DNA from: Begonia masoniana
Lineage: Eukaryota > Streptophyta > Magnoliopsida > Cucurbitales > Begoniaceae
Length of the DNA: 64,000 bases
Reading direction: 5' to 3'
Assembly: GCA_022432975.1 (NCBI GenBank)
Contig: CM039510.1
Coordinates: forward strand, 33,102,454-33,166,453
Shown piece by piece: positions 44,253-56,295 of the stretch. The notes below the pieces were generated by a model. That model did no database searches, was not told the origin of the DNA, and worked only from the letters and a program-made list of their open reading frames with translations. Every line of letters starts with the position of its first letter. The stretch's first letter is position 1. A program made the position numbers and the translations under genes.

Positions 44253-46419
44253 TGTAACGCCCCGAGTTTTCTGAACCTGGTTTGCTGCTCAAGATACTGA
44301 ACCGAACTATAGGATTGTTTGAGAAAATTCTAAAACTTCACTCAATGGACAAAATTTGACATTTTACAAGGTAAACATTGAAAATTTGCAGCGGAAAAAT
44401 CATTTGAGCAGAACAGAGTTGAGCAATACTATGAAACAACGTTTGAATAATCAGCTATAATATTAAGAAATAATTCAGCCAAAATAAATGAAGGCTTAAG
44501 CGTGAAATACTTAAAGTTCGTAAAAAGTCAAATGCATCTTCCGCTGAACAAACAAAGTCAACGGTAGAGGCAAAATATAAACATAAGGCTTCTACCGCCA
44601 AACAGTGCCAGCGGTAGAAGTAGGGACAAAAGACTCAGCGGTGGAAGCAGAGACAGAATCGACACGTCGACTTCACACGTCTTCTGCTCACATCTGTCGA
44701 CGACGCGTCAACTGCACACATCTACCGATCACAAAACGACAAAATCGACTGCATAACTCTTCCTTTTAAAACGACAGAATTACTATCTACTTCTTCCATT
44801 CACAAAACCACAAATCTACTGCGTACATCATCCGATTACAAAACGAAAAGGCTGCTAAAGACTTATACCGAAGACATCAGCCGATGGCTTCTACTTAAGA
44901 CATCTTCCGATGGCTTCTACTGAAGACATCTTCCGATGACGTCAGTCGGATGATTCAATCCTCCAACATCTGCCGATGGACAAAACACCCAACATCCACC
45001 GGTGGACTTAACTCACCGATGGTTTAACTTGCAAATTTCACTCAAAACATTCAAAACAATCTGACCCTAAGTAACTTCTGAAATCCAACAAATAATCATT
45101 TGAAACCAACATTTGTATCCTTATCCAATAAAATCCAAAATTAACAATTTGTAACAAAACCAATTCAGAATTTTCATGATAGAAGAAACTCAAGTATTCT
45201 AAATCATTCAGCTATTACTATCATCAAAATCCTCTGCACTCCTCAACAGAACATCCGAAAATTAGACTCCACATATAGACAGTAGTTAAACCGCTTCATC
45301 AGAACACTCAACTGTGGCATAGACGTACTCCTTCAACTTCATCTATTCTTCAGTGCACTTGGGGAACTCACCTGTTACAGTCTCAGCACCTACATCACAA
45401 AACTCATTTATTTGCCTAATGCTAAGTAAGTAAAGCAGTAATGAATGAAATGAAATGCTGAAACATAAATTCCTAAACATGCAGTTTCTACTTTCTCATC
45501 TCAGTTGCATATGCATTCGTTTCTGATCTGATCCCCCTGTGAAATTGAGAGTTGGATCACTTCTCCCAAAGTCATACATCCTCTCTCTCGATTAAGGGGC
45601 GGATTAGTTCCCTTAACAATTGTTCAGATCCCCCTGTGAAATTGGGAATTGGATCACTTCTCCCAAAGTCATACATTCTCTCTCTCGATTAAGGGGCGGA
45701 TTAGTTCCCTTAACAATTGTTACAGTCTGTTCATTCCTTACCATGCCATTTCATGTAAATTCATTTTTGCATACTTTCAAAATATGATGCATAACGTACA
45801 AACACATTCAAGCAAACATAATCCTACTGTTTTGTGATGTAGGCCCGAAGGCACAAGCATACTTCACTTACCTGGTCTCCTGGAAAGTATTGGGTGGAAG
45901 ACTACCTCGGAAGCTTACTCAAACCTAAAGCCATAGACAGAACATACATTAGACTTTCTCTAAACTCCATTCTAAACCGCTAGATTCTAGAGACACTAGT
46001 TTGGAAGCTTAGTTCATTGAGCATTCCCAATTTACCACGAAACCCGAACTAGCTCACCCATACGACATTCATAAAACTCACATTTATACTCTCCCCAATC
46101 ATCGATAGCTACAAGTACAGCAAGGAATCGAAATAGGACTCACCTAGTTTGGGGGAGAATCACGTAGAAGAATCGCCTAGAGAGCTCTACTGCTTGAGCT
46201 GAAAACCCAAAGAGGAAAAATAGGAAATGGTGGCAGCTACAGTGCATTAAATGCAGAACCTCTTCTCTTAAATAGGTTATCCACTTTATATCTCAATTTA
46301 TCTTTATGCCCTTGCCTAATCACTCATTAGCCTAATCACTAATTTCCCCCCAATTTCACCTATAAAATATTCACTACTAGTTAACAAAATAAGTTGGCTT
46401 AATGAAACCGGGTGTTACA
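44253..46419 (-). mobile_element. 5' LTR of element C (2167 bp)
   Basis: It is colinear with the 3' LTR. The complementary boxes are intact: gttttgtgatgtagg at 45829-45843 and cctacatcacaaaac at 45389-45403. Substitutions relative to the other LTR cluster near the outer end (ctggtttgctgctcaag versus ccggttcactactcaaa). Confidence 0.95.
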
Positions 46420-46424
46420 GTTAG

Positions 46425-46490
46425 TTGGTGAAGTTTGATTGTTTAGGCCCGTTTTTAACAAAGAACACTGTGAAATGTTCTAGGTGACAA
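46425..46490 (+). mobile_element. 5' LTR of element F, part 2
   Basis: This 66-bp piece lies between insertions C and G. It ends candidate intron 1 with ATGTTCTAG|GTGACAA; exon 2 begins at 46484 and is split by G after seven bases. Confidence 0.85.
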
Positions 46491-46679
46491 TGTAACATCC
46501 CTAATTCTTTTTCCTTAATTTTTCGTATAAATTTTTCTTAAAAAAAAAAACTTTAGTTGGAATCTATGATGGTTGAAATCGTTTTAAAACTATTTGATAA
46601 AACAATATTTATGTAACAAATAAAATATTAGAAACAATCGGCCAAAGTTCGGAGGGCAGAAAAGGCAATTCGCCCATAA

Positions 46680-46872
46680 AAACCACAGCCGATCGATCGG
46701 CCATTTCAGCCGATCGATCAGCCATTTTAGCCGATCGATCGCCCCTTGCGATCGATCACTAGCTGATCGATCGCCCTCTTACAGGTGATCGATCAGCAGA
46801 CTCTCTGGAATTTCTAGAGAGTCGCCTCTCTTCTGCCGATCGATCTCCCCTCCTGGCGATCGATCGGCAGAC
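46680..46872. repeat. Cluster of GATCGATC palindromes in LTR G
   Basis: About nine gatcgatc cores (ccgatcgatcggcc, gcgatcgatcac, tgatcgatcagc) fall in 190 bp at irregular 20-30 bp spacing, together with an inverted repeat around actctctgga and tccagagag. The related cluster in F is at 59281-59470. Confidence 0.88.
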
Positions 46873-48723
46873 TCTCTGGATTTTGAAATCCAGAGAGCTG
46901 CTCCTCTTCTCCTTTTCTTTCTCCCTTCGATTCCCCTGCATACACACACTTCATCACTCTACTCCACACCTTCAACACTTCTTCTAAATACATTTCATAG
47001 CACCACTTTAACATAACAATACTACTACCTACATACAATCCACACTCCACCAATATCCCAAAAAATGACTCAAAACATATTTAAAAAATAACCAAATTTC
47101 ATAAAAAAACCTGTGTGGATCCGTTTAAAAACTGAACATTTCTCTCTGTTTGAAAATATCAAAAACACGACAAAATACTATACATTATCTATCCAGTTAC
47201 TAAGCATCCTAAAATGAGTCATCTATACAATTTTCCTATCCTATTATCTATCAAATCCCCAAAATATTTACTTACATCCCCACGGGTCAAAATAGCGTCT
47301 GTAACACTCGAAAAATTTCTATAACGCGCATAGTCTTAGTTTAGTTATGAGAGGGGGTTTAAATTCATTTGAGGGTGATACTATGTGTAGAAAAGAAAGA
47401 GTGATATGAGGAGTGATATTAGAAGTGGAATTTGAGAGAAAACTTCAGAATTTAATTGGGAGAACATATTATGGTTTGAAGTCAAATTAAGAGAAAGGAG
47501 ATGCCACGTGAGGGAGGAAATGAAAAAGCATTAGGTGAGGGTTAATTTATAAATAAAAGAAAGTGGAGAAAATTTATAAAAGAAAGCATTGAAAGGTCAA
47601 AAAGGAGAAAAGATGATGATGCCACGTAGATAGGTAAGGTGAATGAAGGATGGTAAAGTTGAAGTGTGAAGAAGAAAGTTTAAGTGTGAAGGGTAATTTA
47701 GGAAGATGGCAATTCTTTTGGTTAGGTGAGTAAATCTTATTCTTTTAGAATTAAGTAAAAGAATAAAAAAACCATCCTTGAAGATTCTCCACCTTTGTTT
47801 TTCCTTCTCCCTTTTGCTGGAGCTTTCCCTCCCTCCAGAACAATCTCTCTGGAAGTTTGAAGGTAAGGTGGAAACTAGGTTATATTTATACTAGTTATTG
47901 GTTAAGTAGTGAAAGATTAGTGGTTAGTTTTGAGTATTTTGGATGATTTATGAAATGGTACTTGGGATGCACGAACTTAAACTTCTCTTCTCCATTTCTT
48001 AGCTTAAATTTGGATCTAATGGTTAATTGTGGAATGAAATGGAGAAAAGACATCATATTATGCACAAATGCTCAAGAATAGTGAAATTGTAGGGCATTTC
48101 GGATTTTTAAATTCTGGGTTCAGCGAGTTGGTTTTATTTATTTATTGAATTGAGTATGCTAAAGTAGACTATTTAAGTGATCTATAGGCGTTGGAATTAA
48201 TGTATTTAGATAAGTATAGATTAAGTTATGATTTTTCAAATTTGGATCAAAATCTGTGAAGAAAAATTTAGGCATGTTTTGGTTTTGGTGTTTGCCGAAC
48301 CTCTTTCTTATTTTAGCTTGCAAAATTGTTTTACTGCAGTAACATAGACACTTTAATGGATCCATGAGCTTTGGAATCGAAGCATTTCAATATGTATAGT
48401 ATTAGTTATGAATTTTTAAAGTTTGGTAAATGCATTGTGTTATAATCTGAATTTTAGTGAATGAATGATTTAATTGGTCATTGTAATAAGGAACATCTTG
48501 GGGTTTTGGGATTTATGCTTTAAAGTCAGTTTGTTTGTTGTTAGATTTTAGGCATTCCTTAGAATTCCTAAAGATTTACTAAGTAAATTTCCCTATATTT
48601 GTTAGGATTGACAAACGAACAGTTAACATAGCCGAAGTAACTGAGCACGTGCGGAGTGTCTAGGTAAGTAGACGAATCTTTTCGTTGCTTTCGGGCTTAC
48701 ACCATAGCACAATAAGGTTTATT

Positions 48724-50513
48724 GCATCACGATCGTGCACGCAAATCTTAAGGCATCACGATTGATGCAGGCACATCTTAAGGCATCACGATTGATGCAG
48801 GCACATCTTAAGGCATCACGATTGATGCAGGCACATCTTAAGGCATCACGATTGATGCAGGCACATCTTAAGGCATCACGATTGATGCAGGCACATCTTA
48901 AGGCATCACGATTGATGCGAGCAAATCTTAAGGCATCACGATCGTGCACGCAAATCTTAAGGCATCACGATTGATGCAGGCACATCTTAAGGCATCATGA
49001 TCGATGCAGGCACATCGTAAGGCATCACGATTGATGCAGGCACATCTTAAGGCATCATGATTGATGCAGGCACATCTTAAGGCATCATGATTGATGCAGG
49101 CACATCGTAAGGCATCACGATTGATGCAGGCACATCTTAAGGCATCATGATTGATGCAGGCACATCTTAAGGCATCATGATTGATGCAGGCACATCTTAA
49201 GGCATCACGATTGATGCGAGCAAATCTTAAGGCATCACGATCGTGCACGCAAATCTTAAGGCATCACGATTGATGCGAGCAAATCTTAAGGCATCACGAT
49301 TGATGCAGGCACATCGTAAGGCATCACGATTGATGCGAGCAAATCTTAAGGCATCACGATCGATGCAGACAAATCTTAAGGCATCATGATTGATGCAGGC
49401 ACATCGTAAGGCATCACGATCGTGCACGCAAATCTTAAGGCATCACGATCGTGCACGCAAATCTTAAGGCATCACGATTGATGCAGGCACATCTTAAGGC
49501 ATCATGATTGATGCAGGCACATCTTAAGGCATCACGATTGATGCAGGCACATCTTAAGGCATCATGATTGATGCAGGCACATCTTAAGGCATCATGATTG
49601 ATGCAGGCACATCTTAAGGCATCACGATTGATGCAGGCACATCTTAAGGCATCATGATTGATGCAGGCACATCTTAAGGCATCACGATTGATGCGAGCAA
49701 ATCTTAAGGCATCATGATTGATGCAGGCACATCTTAAGGCATCACGATCGTGCACGCAAATCTTAAGGCATCATGATTGATGCAGGCACATCTTAAGGCA
49801 TCACGATTGATGCAGGCACATCTTAAGGCATCACGATTGATGCGAGCAAATCTTAAGGCATCACGATCGTGCACGCAAATCTTAAGGCATCACGATTGAT
49901 GCAGGCACATCTTAAGGCATCATGATCGATGCAGGTAAATCTTAAGGCATCATGATTGATGCAGGCACATCTTAAGCCATCACGATCGATGTGGGTAAAT
50001 CTTAAGGCATCACGATTGATGTAGGCACATCTTAAGGCATCACGATCGATGCGGGTAAATCTTAAGGCATCACGATTGATGCAAGCACATCTTAAGGCAT
50101 CACGATCGATGCGGGAAAATCTTAAGGCATCACGATTGATGCAGGCACATCTTAAGCCATCACGATCAATGCGGGTAAATCTTAAGGCTTCACGATTGAT
50201 GCAGGCACATCTTAAGGCATCACGATAGATGCAGGAAATTCTTAAGGAATCACGATCAATGCAGGCAAATCCTAAGGCATCACGATCGATGCGGGCAAAT
50301 CTGAAGGCATCACGATTGATGCAGGCACATCGTAAGGCATCACGATCGATGCGGGCAAATCTTAAAGCATCACGATTGATGCAGGCATATCTTAAGGCAT
50401 CACGATCGATGCAGACAAATCTTAAGGCATCACGATCGATGCGGGATAATCTTAAGGCATCATGATTGATGCAGGCACATCTTAAGACATCACGACCGAT
50501 GCAGGCAAATCTT
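48724..50513. repeat. 30-bp hairpin-forming tandem array, about 60 units (LTR D, 5' copy)
   Basis: The unit is gcatcacgattgatgcaggc followed by acatcttaag. Each has an inverted repeat gcatca-cgat-tgatgc. Variants keep a palindrome: gcatc-acgatc-gatgc, or cacgatcgtg in a 29-bp form. The left two thirds are homogenised on the cgattg form; the right third alternates with the cgatcg form. Thirty bp gives ten-residue periodic frames on both strands, which are not genes. Confidence 0.96.
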
Positions 50514-50637
50514 ATTAGCACAACTGAGAGTTAGAAACTGCATGTGATAGGATTGGTTGCATTGTGTGTTTGTTTGTTGCATTCGTGATTCCCTACTTGC
50601 TAACCATTAGGCTTACTTTTTTGTGTTTTGTGGTGTA

Positions 50638-50685
50638 GGTGACGACTTATATTCAGGTAAGCTAGACGAGGAACCCCAGGATTAG
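50638..50685 (+). other. Candidate leader exon 3 of LTR D (5' copy) with acidic frame
   Basis: Acceptor TGTGGTGTAG|GTGACG is followed by GDDLYSGKLDEEPQD and TAG. The 3' LTR copy (56248-56295) reads GDDLYLGKIDEEAQD, so four of the base differences are between open frames. A donor-like cag|gtaagc is 18 bases in. Confidence 0.48.
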
Positions 50686-51033
50686 GTGGCAGTCGGTGGC
50701 ACACAGGGCACGCCGGTGCGGGTAGTTGTCGGGACGCCTCGATCATGATCTTTGGGGAGAGGTGTGGGATTAGTCATTTGATGGTATATGGTTAGTTTTT
50801 TTTGGACTTTATTTGGGAATGATAGTGGTTTGGAATTCTGGTGGATATTGTTTAGAAACTGTTTGGTTTTCAGGATTTTGGTTTTATAAAGTTTAGCAGT
50901 TATGCTGCTCGATTTTTCGTTAATTTTACGTACAGTAAACGACTTGGGTCTTCAATTTATTTTACGTTTTCAATGCGGGATTTGTTAGCAAAGTAGCGCA
51001 CCGAATCGGGGTGGGTTTTGGGGCGTTACAAGT

Positions 51034-51045
51034 TGGTATCAGAGC
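51034..51045 (+). promoter_or_regulatory. Primer-binding site of element D
   Basis: tggtatcagagc is a perfect initiator Met-tRNA site, three bases after the LTR. Confidence 0.95.
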
Positions 51046-51188
51046 AATGTGATCGAGTCGTTCAAAGGATTACCCGACAATGCCGGCCGTCATGCAACGT
51101 GCTTCACCAACTGTAAGTATTTCTTTCCTTTAGTTAGTAATATATCTAAAATTATATTATTTTAACCCTGTACAGGATTAGATTCAAA

Positions 51189-51722
51189 ATGCAGAGAAAC
51201 CCAGGACTGTTGAGGGAGGGGCTTGAGGAGTTAAATAAGCAGCTTTTGGAGTTGATTGTGAGGCAAGCTGCGTTGATTGGATCGCTTATCAATCAAGGAG
51301 GACAAGGAAATGTGGGTGCAAGTTCTAGTAGGGTGAAATTTAGAAGGTTGGAGTCTCCGATGTTGGAAGGAAGTAAGGGTGTGGAGATAACTTGAGTGGT
51401 TGGTGTATCTTTGTCACAGTCACAAGGAACTAAAAGATCAAGTGGGTACTTGAATGATTTGAGGAAAGAAAAGAAGCTGCGACAACAGCAAAGAAGAAGG
51501 TTTCCGCAGTTCCCAAAGTGTTTGAAATATCATCCAGGAGAGTGTGGACAATATGCGGGAAAGTGTTATAACTGCTTTGAGGCTGGCCATATTGCCCGTG
51601 ATTGTCCGAAGCCAAAGATCGCCTGGTGCTTCAATTGCAACGAGCCCGGACATATAGCCAGGAATTGCTCTGTAGCAAAGAAAGATCCAACTAAGCATCA
51701 CCCCGAATTGGTAGGAATTTAG
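51189..51722 (+). pseudogene. Internally deleted gag of element D with two zinc knuckles
   Basis: One frame runs from ATG 51189 (MQRNPGLLREGLEELNK) to TAG, with a single TGA at 51393. It joins the gag N-terminus (RLESPMLEGSKGVEI) directly to the C-terminal basic linker (RKEKKLRQQQRRR) and two intact knuckles, CYNCFEAGHIARDC and CFNCNEPGHIARNC. The whole gag core domain is missing. The knuckles could still bind RNA if made, but there is no evidence of that. Confidence 0.85.
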
Positions 51723-53577
51723 ACTTTAGAATGAAGCCTGTGTGGATTTTTTTTTTATTATTTATTAGAGAGATACAGCTTATGGGAGATAATATTTGAA
51801 TAGATAGAATTAGACCCTAGTTGGCAAATCCTTGAAGTTCTAGGTTAATATGATGAACAAAATAGGAGTTTGAAGTTAGAAGTGAATTTATTGGAAGATG
51901 CCTTAAGTTTATGTGGATAAGAGGAGATAGCAAAATGTGATACATTTAGATTCATGTACCGTGGGAGTATAGTATTTAGATGTAAACCATATTGAAGGGT
52001 TTTGTTTAAATAAAGTATTGAGAAGATATGATCCGAATAGAGGATATGATCTGAATGATTACGTAGGATCAAGGATGGAAGTTAAGAGATTTACTTAGAG
52101 TTGAGCAACTGATAAAGTGGGGCATTAGAAGATCAAAGTTAAATGCAAGGTGATACCCAGGGTATAAAACTGATTTTTCTTTAAGGAATGGGTACCATCT
52201 CAGTAGATGACTCAATCAAGGACGAGGATGGATACACAAAGAGATTTTGACCGGCACGGTATAGGAGAAGACTTAGCAAAATAAGATTGGTTGAGTGGTA
52301 GACATGTCGGGCTGTTGGTGTTACTCGACCTAGGAATATAGAGCCAAAACCTTATGGGAGAAAAAAACCTAAACGAATTTTGTAAGCGTATTTGATAGTC
52401 AAGTAAAGTGAAGTCAACAATGGTAGAAACTATTGAATGTTATGATGTATAGTTTAGTATGACTTAAATTAGAGTCATAGAAGAGTTGACAATCCTCGTT
52501 GAGTGCTCGAGTTTATGGTTGGTGGGATTAAAAGCAGTGAATGCAGCTCTGAGGACTATTTGGAGTGGATAGATAAAAAGGTCCTTATTGAGGCACCATA
52601 GAAAAGTAACCTTGAAAAGTAACCTTGGGATATGAGTTAATAAAAGAGTAAATTTTGAGAATATCAAATTAAGAGAGGAAGTAGAAATTTAGAAACCAAG
52701 ATGTCTTAATTAAGTAGAGAAAAGTTTAGCCTCTTGAATTAAGATAATGTTCTGAGGTTTAGAGTAATACGCGTGATGTTAGGAGAAATAGTGAACCAGC
52801 GAGAGTGAGGATAAATAATAGAAATGTAACATGTAGGAGGTTAAGGTTAAGGGTGTTAAGTTAGTTACAACAAGTTCGCAAATAAGAAGGTTGTTGACCG
52901 ATTCGTTGTAAAGAACTCGAGTGCTATTAGATCTTGGGTAAGGAAAATTTAGATTTTTGCAATGCAAGATAGTTGAGTTGCTAGCTTGTATTAGGAATTT
53001 GGAATGGACTTAGGAAAGAGGTAAGTGAAAGAAATTAGTACTCCGTGTGAAGCCGAGGAATTTAGGGGATATCAGATAGGAAGGGAAGAAAATTCACACG
53101 GAGATTATATGAGAGAACTTAGAAGTAACGTTAATTCAGGAAGTTTATGATAGTTTCAAATTGGATCAAATTGGAAGTGTGTGTACACCAATTTGGTTGA
53201 TTTAGTGAAGAGTGGGGAATGAGATAGTTAGACTTAAAAGTTTAATAGTGGTTGGTGATGACTGAAGTAGAAGTTGGATTAATTGAGCGTAGTGAATATA
53301 ATTATGGGAATTCATACAGTGCTTTGAAAGAGTAGTTGATAGATTGAGGATTTAGGATAAAATATTTTTCATTAAGATAGTTATGTAAATGCTTGATGGA
53401 CATTAACTTAGAAAAGTAAAGAACTAGATAAATTGAGCTCGAGGAAAAGCTAGAGTTAAATGAGTATGATCGTAGAGGTGGTTGAGATTCAGTGTGGCAA
53501 TCCAAGAGTTAGAACGATAGAGTTGGAATGAGTAAGTTGAGAAATAACCAGGCTCAAATTTTGAGGACAAAATTTTT
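51723..53577 (+). other. C-poor non-coding internal region of element D
   Basis: This 1.85 kb takes the place of pol. No RT, RNase H or integrase motif can be seen. The plus strand is rich in A, G and T and visibly poor in C, a marked strand asymmetry. It ends in the usual tgaggacaaaatttttgtaa context. Confidence 0.75.
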
Positions 53578-53592
53578 GTAAGGAGGGTGGAT
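53578..53592 (+). promoter_or_regulatory. Polypurine tract of element D
   Basis: gtaaggagggtggat precedes the 3' LTR directly. Confidence 0.85.
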
Positions 53593-55165
53593 TGTAACAT
53601 TCGAAAAACTTCTATAACGCGCATAGTCTTAGTTTAGTTATGAGAGGGGGTTTAAATTCATTTAAGGGTGATGCTATGTGTAGAAAAGAAAGAGTGATAT
53701 GAGGAGTGATATTAGAAGTGGAATTTGAGAGAAAACTTCAGAATTTAATTGGGAGAACATATTATGGTTTGAAGTCAAATTAAGAGAAAGGAGATGCCAC
53801 GTGAGGGAGGAAATTAAAAAGCATTAGGTGAGGGTTATTTATAAATAAAAGAAAGTGGAGAAAATTTATAAAAGAAAGCATTGAAAGGTCAAAAAGGAGA
53901 AAAGATGATGATGCCACGTAGAGAGGTAAGGTAAAAAGAATGAAGGATGGTAAAGTTGAAGTGTGAAGAAGAAAGTTTAAGTGTGAAGGGTAATTTAGGA
54001 AGATGGCAATTCATTTGGTTAGGTGAGTAAATCTTATCCTTTTAGAATTAAGTAAAAGAATAAAAAAACCATCCTTGAAGCTTCTCCACGTTTGTTTTTC
54101 CTTCTCCATTTTGCTGGAGCTTTCTCTCCCTCCAGAACAATCTCTCTGGAAGTTTGAAGGTAAGGTGGAAACTAGGTTATATTTATACTAGTTATTGGTT
54201 AAGTAGTGAAAGATTAGTGGTTAGTTTTGAGTATTTTGGACGATTTATGAAATGGTACTTGGGATGCACGAACTTAAACTTCTCTTCTCCATTTCTTAGC
54301 TTAAATTTGGATCTAATGGTTAATTGTGGAATGAAATGGAGAAAAGACATCATATTATGCACAAATGCTCAAGAATAGTGAAATTGTAGGGTATTTTGGA
54401 TTTTGAAATTCTGGGTTCAGCGAGTTGGTTTTATTTATTTATTGAATTTAGTATCTAAAGTAGACTCTTTAAGTGATCTATAGGCGTTGGAATTAACGTA
54501 TTTGGATAAGTATAGATTAAGTTATGATTTTTCAAGTTGGATCAAAATCTGTGAAGAAAAATTTAGGCATGTTTTGGTTTTGGTGTTTGCCGAACCTCTT
54601 TCTTATTTTAGCTTGCAAAATTGTTTTAATGGAGTAAAATAGACACTTTAATAGATCCATGAGCTTTAGAATCGAAGCATTTCAATATGTATAGAATTAG
54701 TTATGAATTTTTAAAGTTTGGTAAATGCATTGTGTTATTATCTGAATTTTAGTGAATGAATGATTTAATTGGTCATTGTAATAAGGAACATCTTGGGTTT
54801 TTGGGATATATGCTTTAAAGTCAGTTTGTTTGTTGTTAGATTTTAGGCATTCCTTAGAATTCCTAAAGAGTTACTAAGTGAATTTCCCTATATTTGTTAG
54901 GATTGACAAACGAACAGTTAACATAGCCGAAGTAACTGAGCACGTGCGGAGTGTCCAAGTAAGTAGAGGAATCTTTTCGTGGCCTTCGGGCCTACACCAT
55001 AGAATGGTAGGGTTTATTGGTTTGTGTTTTATTTCGTGTTGTGTTGTGTTGCATATCTTTGATACATGCATTGTGAGTTACAGTACGCTACGCTAGATAC
55101 GAGGGGTTGCATTGTTTGGCATTGTGAGCGTGAACAGTAATCAGACAAAAAGTAAGGCACACCTT

Positions 55166-56127
55166 AACGCATCACGATCGATGCAGGCACATCTTAAGGC
55201 ATCACGATCGATGCGGGCAAATCTTAAGGCATCACGATTGATGTAGGCACATCTTAAGGCATCACGATCGATGAGGGCAAATTTTAAGGCATCACGATTG
55301 ATGCAAGCACATCTTAAGGCATCACGATCGATGCAGGCAAATCTTAAGGCATCACGATTGATGCAGGCACATCTTAACGCATCACGATCGATGCAGGCAC
55401 ATCTTAAGGCATCACGATCGATGCGGGCAAATCTTAAGGCATCACGATTGATGTAGGCACATCTTAAGGCATCACGATCGATGCGGGAAAATCTTAAGGC
55501 ATCACGATTGATGCAGGCACATCTTAAGGCATCACGATCGATGCGGGAAAATCTTAAGGCATCACGATTGATGCAAGCACATCTTAAGGCATCAGGATCG
55601 ATGCGGGAAAATCTTAAGACATCACGATTGATGCAGGCACATCTTAAGGCATCACGATCGATGCGGGTAATCTTAAGGCATCACGATTGATGCAGGCACA
55701 TCTTAAGGCATCACGATCGATGCGGGAAAATCTTAAGGCATCACGATTGATGCAGGCACATCTTAAGGCATCACAATCGATGCGGGCAAATCTTAAGGCA
55801 TCACGATTGATGCAGGCACATCTTAAGGCATCACGATCGATGCGGGCAAATCTTAAGGCATCACGATCGATGCAGGCAAATCTTAAGGCATCACGATCGA
55901 TGCGGGCAAATGTTAAGGCATCACGATTGATGCAGGCACATCTTAAGATATCACGATCGATGCGGGCAAATTTTAAGGCATCACGATTGATGCAGCCACA
56001 TCTTAAGGCATCACGATCGATGCAGGCAAATCTTAAGGTATCACGATCTATGCTGGCAAATCTTAAGGCATCATGGTTGATGCAGGCACATCTTAAGGTA
56101 TCACGACCGATGCAGGAAAATCTTATT
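55166..56127. repeat. 30-bp hairpin array, about 32 units in a 60-bp higher-order pattern (LTR D, 3' copy)
   Basis: Units of cgatcg type (atgcgggcaaatc) and cgattg type (atgcaggcacatc) alternate almost strictly, giving a 60-bp higher-order repeat. This looks like the ancestral arrangement; the 5' LTR has expanded one unit type. Confidence 0.95.
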
Positions 56128-56247
56128 AGCACAACTGAGAGTTAGAAACTGCATGTGATAGGATTGGTTGCATTGTGTGTTTGTTTGTTGCATTCGTGAT
56201 TCCCTACGTGCTAAGCATTAGGCTTACTTTTTGTGTTCTGTGGTGTA

Positions 56248-56295
56248 GGTGACGACTTATATTTAGGTAAGATAGACGAGGAAGCCCAGGATTAG
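56248..56295 (+). other. Candidate leader exon 3 of LTR D (3' copy) with acidic frame
   Basis: After tgtggtgtag|g the frame reads GDDLYLGKIDEEAQD and stops at TAG. Frame and acidity are kept relative to the other LTR despite substitutions. Confidence 0.45.

Larger units (their letters stand above)
37436..46419 (-). mobile_element. Complete Ty3/gypsy chromovirus-type element C, TSD gttag
   Basis: It is 8984 bp with LTRs of about 2.16 kb, identical 5-bp flanks gttag (37431-37435 and 46420-46424), PBS, gag-pol and polypurine tract, all on the minus strand. LTRs are colinear and differ by a few percent by eye. It is the most intact element here and has an intact protease DSG and RT FIDD, but gag-pol has stops and frameshifts. 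Confidence 0.95.
47300..51030 (+). mobile_element. 5' LTR of element D (3731 bp)
   Basis: It begins TGTAACACTCG and ends GGGGCGTTACA. Leader signals: donor 1 GAAG|GTAAGG at 47863, exon 2 at 48606-48663 ending CTAG|GTAAGT, box cttacacca at 48696-48704, acceptor-side box tggtgtagg at 50631-50639. Almost two kilobases of 30-bp repeats lie between the boxes. Confidence 0.95.

Noticed and set aside
48724..50513. CRISPR-like array (30-bp palindromic repeats)
   Set aside because: There are no unique spacers, the repeats are head to tail, and the setting is a plant LTR.
48719..50521. Several long frames on both strands with ten-residue repeats
   Set aside because: They follow from the 30-bp unit and appear on both strands. 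The 29-bp units break them at once. The same applies to 55271-56145.
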